A stretch of DNA of 64,000 nucleotides, from NCBI GenBank assembly GCA_030430495.1, contig JAUIKM010000005.1, positions 1-64,000 of the forward strand, read 5' to 3'. A program made the translations under genes and the position numbers. The notes under the pieces are model-generated. The model was given only the letters and a program-made list of their open reading frames with translations, was not told the origin of the DNA and searched no databases. The stretch's first letter is position 1. Each line of letters starts with the position of its first letter. This document shows, piece after piece, positions 37,476 through 49,600 of the stretch. The stretch comes from a bacterium (GTDB lineage: Bacteria > Bacteroidota > Ignavibacteria > Kapaibacteriales > UBA7675).

Positions 37476-38111
37476 ACCCGCCCCTTGGTATCGCGAGCGC
37501 GCAAATATTTGCATAGTTCGAAGTATATCCAACATCTGCCAACCACATTCTGAGTTGAGCGACTGTAGCCCCATACAATACTAACGACTGCCTGCCAACC
37601 GGACTTGACGTTTCGGTTTTTGGGGGAAAGGCTACACCGCTGTCCAACTCCTCACCGGGGGACGACCAAAAAAGTCATAAAGCAAGCCGCGAACGCAGGT
37701 GAGAGGCGCTGCAATCAGCGGCATCCGATGCGCCACAGTGTTTCAAACCGACATTCTGCGCTTTCAAATCATGAGGAATAAAATGGTGCCTTGGTTTATG
37801 TTTACATACTCGCCATACTGTAAAAGAATAACTCAATTAACTTTGTATGGAGTTGTACAGATTCTTGAACTTGTGGTCACTGCTTGAAGGCTGATACGGC
37901 GTTCCACAAGCGCCATACTTGAGCACTACACCGGCATGCCGCTTTCCTGGCGATCCGATCTCGGGAAGAACACACTGCCCATCGCCTGCCTGACGCCGGT
38001 CCCACTATCCTGTTGGCATGTATTGAGAATCAACTATCGAAGCAGATACGGTTGACTCAAAATGACGCCGTTTCTGAACCCCACAAACAACAAGCATTTG
38101 GAGAAATTTCC
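37476..38111. other. Non-coding region between repeat and first lipoprotein
   Basis: No gene is supported. It holds the diverged tail of the repeat (to about 37640), one copy of the short dispersed element, and then A/T-richer sequence that leads to the lipoprotein start. Confidence 0.5.
37666..37710 (+). repeat. Short dispersed element, copy 2 (diverged)
   Basis: Carries the A-rich lead and AAGCAAGCCGC block but its second block is altered (GAGGCGCTGCA). It lies just after the left 338-bp repeat, as copy 3 lies after the right one. Confidence 0.45.
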
Positions 38112-39404
38112 ATGAATATCTATCTGTTGCAAGGGCTCTCGGAACCAAGGCGATCAAGAGACACGAAACGCCCTTTCGTGATCTGCGGATTGAGCTTGCT
38201 GTCACTGTTGGTGCTTGGAGCGTGTAGCGACAATTCGGCCGAAACCGACCTTGCGCCGCCTCCCTTGGTCGGGCCGCTCGGTCAGCTTGTGCAAACATTC
38301 GACGAGTTCAGGATTGCCTTTGAGCAAACGGCTCAAAGCATGGCGGCCGATCGCAGCTGGCTGACCGCGACGCTGCTTGAAGACATGCTTGAATCCGGCG
38401 TGGCAATGTCGCAGATTTCATCCAACTACATTGATGAAATCGAATTTGACAACACGACATTTGAAGCCAATCTGCAAATCTTCAATGCAAACAAAACGCA
38501 GAATCTGATTGACAACATTGCCACGGAAACATTCGGTATCATGATCGATCCCGATTTTTTCTACGTGCGCAGCGACGATGCGGAAACGGAGTATGACGTC
38601 CCCGTGTATTACAGCGATGGCCGGATAGGCAGCATTGAAGTGCCGGACGAAAGCGACAATATCGACTACAAGTCAATTCGGGACGGGCAACCGGTTCCCA
38701 TCCTGGTGCTCACGGGCGTCGAGCAGATGACGGCCGGGCAATGGAGTGCGGCGTACGACGAGCAATACAATCTCAATAAGGATGGTCTGCCGGGGGGCGG
38801 CGTGATTCTGTCGGGAGAGCTTGTGCCTTACGTAACCGCGATTCGAATTCGACTGAGCCACGAACACGACATCAGCGATGAAGAATTTGAGCTCTTTATG
38901 GGATCATTGGACGATCCGCTGCGGCGGACAACTATTCATATCTGGGATGGTGAAACCCGCAATGATGCCCGGCCCAACGGCCCCGCGGTGCGCTATAACG
39001 ATGTCAATCGCAGGCATATCTACAACATGGATGAAGAGGTTTATCTGGCCCGCATAGGCGGAATCGAAGGCGGAACGCGCCGCATCCTCTGCTTTGAAAA
39101 TGATGCTGAGCCGTCCGTCAACCGCTATAAAGACGGCGGCGACCACCATACGGTTCGCAATCGCGCCTACCGAATCCCGACCAACACGGTAACGGATCAG
39201 CAGTGGTGGCATATGGACACAAAAGAAGGAAAATGGTGGGGTGACGATGATGACCGCTATATGGAGTCGGGCGTGCAGGAAATCAATGAGGGAAACATGT
39301 TGCTCGCTCTTGATGTAAATCCCTTTGTAGACACCGAAAATGCGACGAATCATATTCTTGAAGACGTAAATTTCCGCCTCGGGATGAAGTATTGGCAAGA
39401 GTAG
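38112..39404 (+). CDS. Predicted lipoprotein, unknown family
   Basis: A 430-residue protein with a type II signal peptide: basic start, hydrophobic ICGLSLLSLLVLG and lipobox LGAC. The start ATG has GGAGA at about 8 bases; the frame is open 33 codons further up. The mature part is acidic with clusters of Asp, Asn and Trp (for example WWGDDDDRYME near the end) and no motif that I recognise. Base and codon use look more A/T-rich than the housekeeping genes. It is followed 66 bases later by a second lipoprotein and converges on the giant T9SS protein, which suggests a joint surface role. Confidence 0.7.
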   Translation: MNIYLLQGLSEPRRSRDTKRPFVICGLSLLSLLVLGACSDNSAETDLAPPPLVGPLGQLVQTFDEFRIAFEQTAQSMAADRSWLTATLLEDMLESGVAMSQISSNYIDEIEFDNTTFEANLQIFNANKTQNLIDNIATETFGIMIDPDFFYVRSDDAETEYDVPVYYSDGRIGSIEVPDESDNIDYKSIRDGQPVPILVLTGVEQMTAGQWSAAYDEQYNLNKDGLPGGGVILSGELVPYVTAIRIRLSHEHDISDEEFELFMGSLDDPLRRTTIHIWDGETRNDARPNGPAVRYNDVNRRHIYNMDEEVYLARIGGIEGGTRRILCFENDAEPSVNRYKDGGDHHTVRNRAYRIPTNTVTDQQWWHMDTKEGKWWGDDDDRYMESGVQEINEGNMLLALDVNPFVDTENATNHILEDVNFRLGMKYWQE

Positions 39405-39470
39405 AAAATCAGTGGATCTATTTGGACCGGAGGCGGGGCGAGTGGCGCTCCGCCTCTAAGGAGAATTGGC

Positions 39471-40394
39471 ATGAAGTTTCTAATATTGGTATTGACCATA
39501 ATGGCTGCAAGTGTAACAGGTTGTAGTGACGACCTTGCGGATTGCAGCGAATCCTTCCTTGGGCGGAACTATCATCATTTCATCGTCGGAATACTGACTC
39601 CGGATGATTTTCGAGACTACCCGCACGAAGTTTTTGTCGGCAGCATTCACTGCAGTAACACACATGCGCCGCCAACTCCACTGAGTGATGATGAACTCGT
39701 CAACCGCGTGCTGCTGACCATGCGCGCTAACTATCTTGCCGAGATTCGATCGCGCTCCGATGCCCAGGTATCGATCAGCGATGAGTTTGGAAATACTGTC
39801 GAACTCGTATACGTGGGCAATGGGTTTTACCGGGATGTCGAAAACAAACTGAAGGTTAAAGCGCTGAATAGCTACGAATTGAAGGTCGAATATGAGGGTG
39901 ATACATTTTGCAGTTCAACGACTGTGCCCGGTCCATTTGAAATTACAAATACATTCGAAAGTGATTCAGTCCGGTCATTTCTGTATCAGGTAGAGGGGTA
40001 TCCCGAGCCACATCCGTTTTGGCGGCTGGAACACACTGACAGTGAATCAGCTGCATTCTATCGATATGAAATATATAAAAGCTTACTTGGCTCCACGATC
40101 ATTACCAATAAATTTATAAACGAAGGGCTGTTGCTTGCCTATTTGTTTAACAATGATGTTAAGACGGTGGCTTCATCGGTACGTGTCGAAGCAGTGGACT
40201 CCAACTTTGCAAACATGTATCATTCCGGCGGCACATACACGGCTTCAATTGAATGGTTTGATTGGCATGATGAACAGACCAGAAAACCACTGCATGAGCG
40301 CAGCAATATTGAGGGGCCGGGCACTCCTGTCGGCGTCTTTGGATCGAGTCAGCAGGCGCCCAAGGTTAACTTTGTGGTATTGCCGCCGGAGTGA
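39471..40394 (+). CDS. Predicted lipoprotein, tentatively DUF4249-like
   Basis: A 307-residue lipoprotein: signal peptide LILVLTIMAASVTG with Cys18 at the lipobox. The middle (DAQVSISDEFGNTVEL, then GFYRD, LNSYELKVEYEG and TVPGPFEI) follows the strand order of Bacteroidota DUF4249 outer-membrane lipoproteins, a tentative match by eye. Its DNA is clearly more A/T-rich than flanking genes, consistent with separate ancestry. AAGGAG lies 8 bases before the ATG. It may be co-transcribed with the preceding lipoprotein. Function unknown. Confidence 0.65.
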   Translation: MKFLILVLTIMAASVTGCSDDLADCSESFLGRNYHHFIVGILTPDDFRDYPHEVFVGSIHCSNTHAPPTPLSDDELVNRVLLTMRANYLAEIRSRSDAQVSISDEFGNTVELVYVGNGFYRDVENKLKVKALNSYELKVEYEGDTFCSSTTVPGPFEITNTFESDSVRSFLYQVEGYPEPHPFWRLEHTDSESAAFYRYEIYKSLLGSTIITNKFINEGLLLAYLFNNDVKTVASSVRVEAVDSNFANMYHSGGTYTASIEWFDWHDEQTRKPLHERSNIEGPGTPVGVFGSSQQAPKVNFVVLPPE

Positions 40395-40461
40395 GTCACG
40401 GGGATTCCGACTCTGAAAGGGTATCGCAAGTGTCCGCGAAAAGAAACAACTCGCCTCAAAA

Positions 40462-40566
40462 CTACCGCCACACAAACCACATGAACGGTGCCGCCACCGA
40501 CTGCGTGAAAATTGCCATGCCCAAGTCTGCCGCGTTCTTTTTGGAATTGACCCGAAAGATACCCAG
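40462..40566 (-). pseudogene. Truncated copy of the 3' end of the gene at 54460-55392
   Basis: The minus strand encodes about 35 residues, ending AADLGMAIFTQSVAAPFMWFVW, that align with the C-terminus AADFGIAVFTQPAAAPFMSFVW of the intact gene beyond the right repeat. DNA similarity is also clear (about 40455-40530 against 54455-54540). Upstream of this piece the reading is unrelated, so it is a gene remnant. It lies between the second lipoprotein and the giant gene. Confidence 0.75.
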
Positions 40567-40649
40567 TCGGGCGCCTCGCTCCGAATGCCCGCTCAGAGTT
40601 TGCTCCTGGCGTTTTGTGCCAGACCGGTCAAAAACGTGCCTCAACATCC

Positions 40650-43600
40650 TCAGCGCACAATCACCAGCTTGCCGACCGCATGCCCACCGTCCTCAACTTC
40701 CAGCTCCACCACGTATACACCCGCCGCCAACCTGCGCCCGCTTTTGTCATGCAGGTCTACTTTAACTTTGTGCTTGCCGCCCGACAGCTCGCCGAGATCC
40801 AGCGATAGAATTTCAGCGCCGCGCATGTCTCTCAGGCGCAGCGTCGCCGGACCGGACTCCGAAATCTCAAAAGATACTTCGGTTTCAAAGCGCGCCGGAG
40901 TGGGTTGGAATTCCAGGTCGGAAGTGCTGTCGACAGTTGTTAACTCAATGCCTTGTTTGCCGTTTGTAACGTTTAACATAACAGTGGCCGTCGAGCTGCC
41001 GCCGTGACCGTCCGAGATCGAGTAGGTGAAGGAGTCAGCGCCCGTCGCAGCGCCTGCGGCATAGTCGAGCGTTGTTCCGCCGCCGGTGATAACTACCGTG
41101 CCCAGCGTGCCATTTGTTTTACTTGTAATTGTCAACGTATGGCCGTCGGCGTCGATGTCATTGAGCAGCGGTTTAATGACGAGTGTCGAATGTTTAAGCG
41201 CCGTGCCGGGCATGTCGTCATTAGCTTCGGGTGTTCGGTTGCGGAGAATAACAGTGAGAGCGTCGTCGCTATTCCCTGTGGCATAGGCAAAATCGCTGTG
41301 CGGGCTGAGAGCGCTCATCGTGACACCATTAAGCCCCTCAAAGCCGTCGACGCCGTCCTCGACCTGTTTAACAAAGTGTAATTCGCCGGCCGACTGATTG
41401 CGTTCGAACAGAACCACCGAATTGTCAAGTTGGCCGGCGGCCCAAACCTGCGAGCCATTTGGGCTGACAGCGACGCCATTCGCACCATTGAGTCCGTCTA
41501 TGCTGCCGGAGCCGTCGAGATACACATCCACAAAACTTAAACTTCCACTTGTGGCGGAACGGCTGAAGGCCGCGATGGCATTATCGCCATAAGCGGCGGC
41601 GTACACGTGTTTGCCGTCCGGACTGACGGCGACATCTGTGACAGCATTCAAGCCATTGGTACCGGCATTATTGTCTTTGACTTGTCCGACAAATGTTAAG
41701 TGACCTGTTTCCAGATCGTGTTTGAAAATTGCGATAGCGTCGTTGCCCGAGCCGGCGACATAAAGATGTTTGCCGTCCAGGCTGAAGGTTAGCCCGAGTG
41801 CCTGCTTCAAGCCAAGCACGTCACCAATGCCGTTTTTGTGAAACTCGTGAAAGATCAGCCCTCCGGTCGCCAGGTTGTATCGGAACACCGCAATGGAATG
41901 GTCGCCGTATCCCGTCGCCACGACCGTCCGACCATCCGGACTGACAGCGCAGCCACGTGGTCGTTTCATGCCGTTAATTGTCTGTGCGCCGTCGGTATCT
42001 CCTTTGCGTTTGCGTTCGACAAATGTCAATTCGCCGGTGTGTGTATTTCTTACGAAGACAACAAGGGCATTTTGTGCGTATCCGGCGGCATAGAGGTGCG
42101 TGCCATCCGGACTGATGGCCACGTCGCTGACGTATTTAAGCCCGGTGACGCCATTGTGCCCGTGCCGCACGCGGCTCTGGTATGTTAAGGTGCCATTTGT
42201 TGTATTGCGTTCGAAGATGGCTATTGAATGGTCGTTGCGGCCCGCCACGTAGATAAACTTCCCGTCCGGGCTGATTGCCGCGCTGATCGCCGCCTGCAAT
42301 CCGCGAACGCCATTGGCGCGATCTTGCTGTACTTCAACAAATTCCAGATTGACGTTTGCGTTGACGTCTCCGGGAGAAATGGCGACGATTGAACCTGTCA
42401 CGGCACAGCCTTCGGGCGTTTGGGCGGTATAGGAGAAGTACTCGACGCCTGCAAATCCGGGGTCGGGCGTGTACGTGACTGTCGAAGCGCTCGTCACGAC
42501 CGAGCCGCTGGCGGGGTCTTCAACAGCGGTAATAAACAAATTGTCACCCAGGTCATTGGCGATCACGTTGCTTGTGCCGTTACTGCCTTCCACGTAGATA
42601 TAATCCATCAGTGCAAGCGCCTCGGCCGGCGTTGCAACGAATTGCGTCGCACGCGTGCATCCCGAGGGCGCCGTGCGCAGCAGGTCGATTGTAGCAGTGC
42701 TCGGGGCGTTTTCCCAAATAACTTGTATGCTGCCGGTACCTTGTCCGCCGGCGATCACACCGCCTTCGACTTCCCAAAAATGTGCCGCGTCCGGATCAAC
42801 GGGCAGGGCCGTGTATGGAGTCGCGAATCCAGGGCAGGCGCGTGAAGCACCTGTTATTGACAATGGGTCAATTGCCTGCACTGTTAAACAAACTTCGGTT
42901 GCGCGTTCAAACTCGCCGTCCGACACGACGAGTGTGACGATGGCTGGGCCGGTTACGCCGCATTCGGGCGTCATGGTCACTTCGATAGTCGCGGCGGTTG
43001 TTCCAAACTCAATATTATTGTTAACCAACAGCGCCGGATTGCCCGAAGTGGCGCGCAGGATCAGGCTGCTGAACGGCGTGTCGCGGTCAAAGAGCGCAAT
43101 GTTTATCGTTGTTGCCACATCCTCGTGGGTGTATGCTTTTAGGCTGTTGGCCGTGATTGCCGGTGGGTCGTTGACCGCTGATACGTTCAACGTGAGCCTG
43201 GTCGAACGCACATACTCTCCGTCATCGGCGTAGACTGTGATTTCCGTCAGGCCATTGGCGTTGGTCGCCGGGTCGTAAAACAGACTTGTCGTTGCTCCGG
43301 TTGCGCCAATGACTATGCGGTTGTTCGGCAAGACTGATTTAACACTTGATGTTGCGCTCAGGATTACATGGCTCAACGGCGTGTCAAGGTCCAGCAGTTG
43401 GAACGTTGTCGACCCGGGCGTGTCTTCGTTGGTCGTGATGGCCGTGTTTGACGTCGACACCACGGGCGGATCATTAACGGGATTGACGGTCAGGTTGATC
43501 GATGTCGAGCGCGTGAATTCTCCATCGTCCACCGTCACGGTAATAAACACATTGCCGTTGGCATTCGCCACAGGGTTAATAAACAAACCTGTTGTTGCGC

Positions 43601-46600
43601 CCGTGGCGCCAAAGCTGATTCCGGCGTTGCTTACGATTGCTACATCGCTGGAAGTTGCCGTGAGGATCAGATTGTTGAACCCGGTGTCAACGTCGGCAAG
43701 ACTGACAATCGTTGAAGCTGCATTGTCTTCATTTGTTGTAATCGTGCTTTGATCGGCTTGTACTGTCGGCGGGTCGTTAACGGGATTGACGGTCAGGTTA
43801 AACGATGTCGAGCGCGTAAACTCGCCGTCGTCTGCCGTTACGGCAATTTGCACATTGCCGTTGGCATTTGAGACCGGATCGACAAACAAGGTGGTCGATG
43901 CTCCCGTAGCGCCAAAAGTGATTCCGGCGTTGCTTACGATTGCCACATCGCTGGAAGTTGCCGTGAGGATCAGATTGTTAAACCCGGTGTCGATGTCGGC
44001 AAGATTGACAGTTGTTGAAGTTGCATTGTCTTCATCTGTTGTAATCGTGCTTTGATCGGCTTGTACTGTCGGCGGGTCATTGACCGGACTGACGATCAGG
44101 TTAAACGATGTCGAGCGCGTGAACTCGCCGTCGTCTACGGTGACGGTAATAAGCGCATTGCCGTTGGTGTTTGAGGCCGGATCGACAAACAAGGTGGTCG
44201 ATGCGCCCGTAGCGCCAAAGCTGATTCCGGCGTTGCTTACGATTGCCACATCGCTGGAAGTTGCCGTGAGGATCAGATTGTTGAACCCGGTGTCAATGTC
44301 GGCAAGACTGATGGTCGTTGAAGTTGCATTGTCTTCATCTGTTGTAATCGTGCTTTGATCGGCTTGTACTGTCGGCGGGTCATTGACCGGAATGACGATC
44401 AGATTAAACGATGTCGAGCGCGTGAACTCGCCGTCGTCCACGGTGACGGTAATTTGCACGTTTCCGTTGGTATTTGAGACCGGATCGACAAACAAGGAGG
44501 TCGTTGCCCCGGTAGCGCCAAAAGTGAGGCCGCCATTGGTTGCGATGGATTGGTCGCTGGAAGTTGCCGTGAGGATCAGATTGTTAAACCCGGTGTCGAT
44601 GTCGGCAAGACTGATGGTCGTTGAAGTTGTATTGTCTTCGTTTGTTGTAATCGCATTCTGATCGGCCTGCACAGTCGAAGGATCGTTGACCGGATTAATT
44701 GTAAGTGTGAAACTTGTTGAACTGTTTAACTCACCGTCGCTGACGGTGAATTCAAGCGGAACGGAGCCATTGGCGTTGCTGACGGGCGTTACGAGGAATT
44801 TGGTTGTAGCATCTGTTGCGCCAATCTGTGTGATTGACGCAATGGTTGCCAGATCAGCCGTTGGCGGTGTAACAACGAGACCTGCGATTCCCGGCCAGAC
44901 GTCCGCCAAAGCGACAGTGAGGTTTATCGCTTGATCTTCGTTGAAGTTAATGAGCGTTTGGCTGGTGGAAATTTGCGGTGTGTCGTTTAATACAGTGATG
45001 CTTGTACTCGTCGACCCGGAGGGGTTGGTGACTGTCAGTGTTAATGTGCCCGCCGTTGAAACGGCGCCGGCCGGCAGGATCGCGCTGAAACCGAAGAAGT
45101 CCGATGCAAAGAGCGAGAGACTGCGATTGCCATTTGTTGTACCGTTGGCATCAAGTGTTGTAACCTGCGCACTGGTATTCACAAAGTGTTCGCCTGTTAC
45201 CGTGAGCCGCATTGCGCTCAGACTTGCCGTCGTGCTGGTCGGTACTATGGATGAAATGGTCGGTGTCTGTGGTATGTTAAACCAGATTTCCTGCGCCTCG
45301 CCACCGAAGTTGCCAACAATGGCGTCAAGATCTCCGTCACCGTCGAGGTCTCCCATTGCCACGGCGCGGCTGCCGCCCGCGCCAAAGGTGGAAGGGGAGA
45401 ACGTACCATCGCCATTGTTTATCCAAATGTCTTGTGCCTCATCACTGTTATTGGCAACGATCACATCAAGGTCGTTATCGCCGTCGATATCGCCCAGGGC
45501 CAGGCCATAGCTTGTACCGCTGCCCAATGTCGCCGTCGCAAAAGTGGCATCGCCGTTATTAAACAAAATATCCTGTGCACTGAGCCGATTGGCGAAGACC
45601 GCATCGAGGTCGCCGTCACCGTCGAGGTCGCCCAATTCTACACCGAGAGCGGAACCACCGCTGGAGCTGGAGGTGGCGAAGCTGCCGTCGCCATTGTTAA
45701 GCCAGAGGTATCTGCGTACGTAGTAATCATCCTCGATCAGGGCGTCGAGATCGCCGTCACCATCGAGATCGCCAATGGCCACGGTACTGCCTTCATGCGC
45801 TATGTTCGTGCTGTTGAAACTGCCGTCGCCATTGTTAAACCAGATTTCCATGTGGCCGCTGCCGCTGTTGGCCATGATGACATCGAGGTCGCCGTCGCCG
45901 TCGAGGTCGCCGGTTGCCAGGTCGTGGCCGCTGCCCGCGCCAAAACTGGAGCTTGTGAAAACGGCATTGCCGTTGTTTAACCAGATTTCCTGGGCGCTGC
46001 CATTGCTGTTGCCAACAATGGCATCGAGATCACCATCGCCGTCCAAATCGCCGAGGACCACGCTGAAAGAATTTCCTGACCCGAAGGTCGTTGAGGTAAA
46101 GCTGCCATCGCCATTATTGATCCAAATGTCCTGCGGTTCATTTGAGGTATTTGCCATAATGGCGTCAAGATCACCGTCGCCGTCGAGGTCGCCTACGGCA
46201 ATGCCGCGGCTGTTTCCGGCGCCAAAACTATTGGAACTGAACACGCCGCTGCCGCCGTAGACCTCTGCGCGGAACTGGTGCACGCGCGGTCCGGCGATGA
46301 CATCCCCGAGCGTTGAAGCCGCGTTGGTAATGCTGAGCGAAATGAGCTCGCCCGGTTGAAAATGCGTCAGGGGATCGATTGTCACGGTCGCATCGCCATT
46401 GCTGTAGCTGATACTCGCCTTTGTGGTAATGTGGCCTGTCTGATTGCCATAGACAATCAGATTGGCATGTGTCGGTACGTCATCAGCCACAAGTGTCGCA
46501 GTGCTCATGGGCTGGTTAAACGCGATCTCGATGTTGGAATCGCGTGCGGCGGCGGTGGCGTTGGTCGTCGGATTTATCGCTGTGATGCGCGGCTGTAATT

Positions 46601-49600
46601 GGTTGAACCAGATATGCTGCGGGCCGGAGTCGTTGGCGATTATGGCGTCGAGGTCCCCGTCGCCGTCGAGGTCGCCCAATGCAATGCCGTTACTTTCACC
46701 ATTGCCAAATTCGCTGCTCGTAAACGTGCCGTCGCCATTGTTAATCCAGATTTCCTGGGCCTGGTCGTTGTCATTGGCGATAATCGCATCGAGATCACCA
46801 TCGCCGTCGAGATCGCCCAGTGCCAGATCTCTGGAAAATCCGCTTCCAAATGTCGCGGTAGAGAATGTGGCATCGCCATTGTTGAGCCAAATTTCCTGCG
46901 CACCGATGCGCCTGGCTACAATGGCGTCGAGGTCTCCGTCGCCGTCGAGGTCGCCCAGGGCAACGCTTTCAGTCGTTCCGCCGCTTGAGCTCGAGCTCAC
47001 AAAGCTGCCGTCGCCGTTGTTGAGCCACAAATAGATTTTGCCGTAGTACTCATCGCCAAGCAGGGCGTCGAGGTCTCCGTCGCCGTCGAGGTCGCCCAGA
47101 GCAATGGCGTTTGTGTCATCGCCGAACCCGACGCTGTTAAATGTTGCATCGCCATTGTTAAACCAGATCTCCGGTGTGATGGCTCCGCTGCTTACGACGA
47201 TGACATCCAGGTCTCCGTCGCCGTCAATATCGCCCATGGCGAGGTCATTGCCATTTCCGGCGCCAAGTGTCGACGTTGTGAATGTTGCATCGCCGTTGTT
47301 AATCCAGATATCTTGTGCCTGACTGCCACCGTTGGAGATAACCGCGTCGAGATCGCCGTCACCGTCGAGGTCGCCCATTTTAACGTTATGTGAACTTCCC
47401 GCACCAAAAGTGGACGTCGCAAAGCTGCCGTCGCCATTGTTAAGCCAGATTTCCTGGGCGCTGTTAAGTGAGGAGGCAATGATTGCGTCGAGATCGCCGT
47501 CGCCGTCGAGGTCGCCAATCGCTACTTCGGCGTCACGACCATCGCCGAGTTTGTTAACACTGAAGTCGGCGAAACCGCCATCAACCGCCGCACGGAAGCC
47601 ATAAACTTTGTATGGCGTGTAAAACAAACCCGACCTGGTCGTTGCGCCCGTGATCGTGACCCACACTTCCTCGCCGGCCTGGAAATCCTGTGCCGGGTCA
47701 ATGATGACCGTTTTGTTGTTGGACGTGTAGCTGATGGCCGCAGCCGCCGAGACATGTCCCGTCTGCATGGCGTGGACAATCAAATTTGCGTGTGTCGGTA
47801 CGGTTGCCGTGGTGAGTGTGCCGGTGTCCATGATCTGGTTAAAGGAGATCCGAATACCTGCGTCGCGCACCGCCGTATTGGCGTTTGTGCCGGGAACAAG
47901 GTTCGCGATTTTTGGATCTACCTCGTTAAGCGCCACGCGCTCCTTGCCATTGCGGGAGATGATGACGTCCAGGTTGCCGTTGTCATCGAGATCTCCGAGC
48001 GCGAGGTCATAGTTGACGCCGCCGCCTAAAGTGTTGCTGGTGAGAAAGGTGGCGTCGCCGTTGTTGAGCCAGACCTGGTTGTCGCCGAAACTCACAAAGA
48101 CGGCGTCGAGGTCGCCGTCGCCGTCCATGTCGCCGAGAGCCACGCCTTTGCAGTCGCCGCCGCCGCTGGAAGATGTTGTGAACGTGCCGCTGCCGTCGTT
48201 GATGCCGATGATGTTCCCGTCCGATCGCGCCAGAGTGAGGTCGAGGTCGCCATCGCCGTCCAGATCGCCGAGAGCCACGCCGCTGCTCGTCCCGACGCCG
48301 AAGCCGGTGCTGGAGAAGCCGCCGCGACCATTGTTGAACCAGATGTGATCCGCCGCATTGCGGTTGGCGAAAACGGCGTCGAGATCGCCGTCGCCGTCCA
48401 GATCGCCGATGGCGACAGCCAGGCTTTCGCCTGCGCCAAAGGTGTCGCCGGCGAAGGTCATGTCGCCGTTGTTGAGCCAGATCTCATTCGGATATGAATC
48501 GTCATTTGCTATCAGCAGATCCAGATCGCCATCGCCGTCGAGGTCGCCCACAGCAAGGTCTTCGCTTGCAATGCTGTTGGCGCCATAGGCGCTGCTGGCA
48601 AAAGTTGCGTCGCCATTGTTGAGCCAGATTGCCGGCGGCTCGCCGTCGCGCACAAAAACGGCGTCGAGGTCGCCGTCGTTGTCGAGATCGCCAAGGGCGA
48701 CGCCGTGCATGTTGCCGCTGCCGAAAGTTTGAATAGCGAATGTACCGTCGCCGTTGTTGAGCCAGATGTGGCTGTCGTTGTCGGTGTTGGCGACAATCGC
48801 GTCAATATCGCCGTCGCCGTCGAGGTCGCCCATGGCTACGTCGTTGCTGGTAGCGCCGCCGCTTGTATATGCGTTAAAATCGACTTTGCCTTGCAGTGTT
48901 TTAGTCACGAAGGAATAGACAAAGGGATCGTCGATTGGCCGGCCGACAGGCGACTCTGCTCCGAAGATCGATACGGATACTTTTTCTCCGAACTTGAATG
49001 CCTTGCCCGGCGTGAAAATGCGCGTCGGATTGCCGCTGAATACACCAAACTGCGAAAGGTAGCCGGTTTGTGAGCCATGGATGGAAATGTTGGCGGCGGT
49101 CAGCGTCGACGCGTTCATCGCTATGTTGAATTCGATGTCAATTGTCGATGAGGCCGGCGCTGCATTGGCGTTTGTCGCCGGCGACAGGGACACAATCGTC
49201 GGCAAAGGGCCGGGGTAGTTCAGCGCCACGCGCTCCTTGCCGTTGCGGGAAATGATGACATCCAGGTTGCCGTTTCCGTCCAGATCGCCAAGCGCGAGGC
49301 CATAGTTGACGCCACCGCCCAATTTGTTGCTGGTGAGAAAGGTTGCGTTGCCGTTGTTAAGCCAGACCTGGTTGTCGCCGAAACTCACGAAGACGGCGTC
49401 GAGGTCGCCGTCGCCGTCCATGTCGCCGATTGCCACGCCCTTGCAGTCGCCGCCGCCGATTGAGGATGTCGCGAAGCCGCCGCTGCCGTCGTTGACGGCG
49501 ATGATGTTCCCGTCCGATCGCGCCAGAAGCAGATCGAGGCTGCCGTCGCCGTCGAGATCGCCAAGAGCCGCGCCGCTGCTCGTCCCGCCTCCGAAACCGG

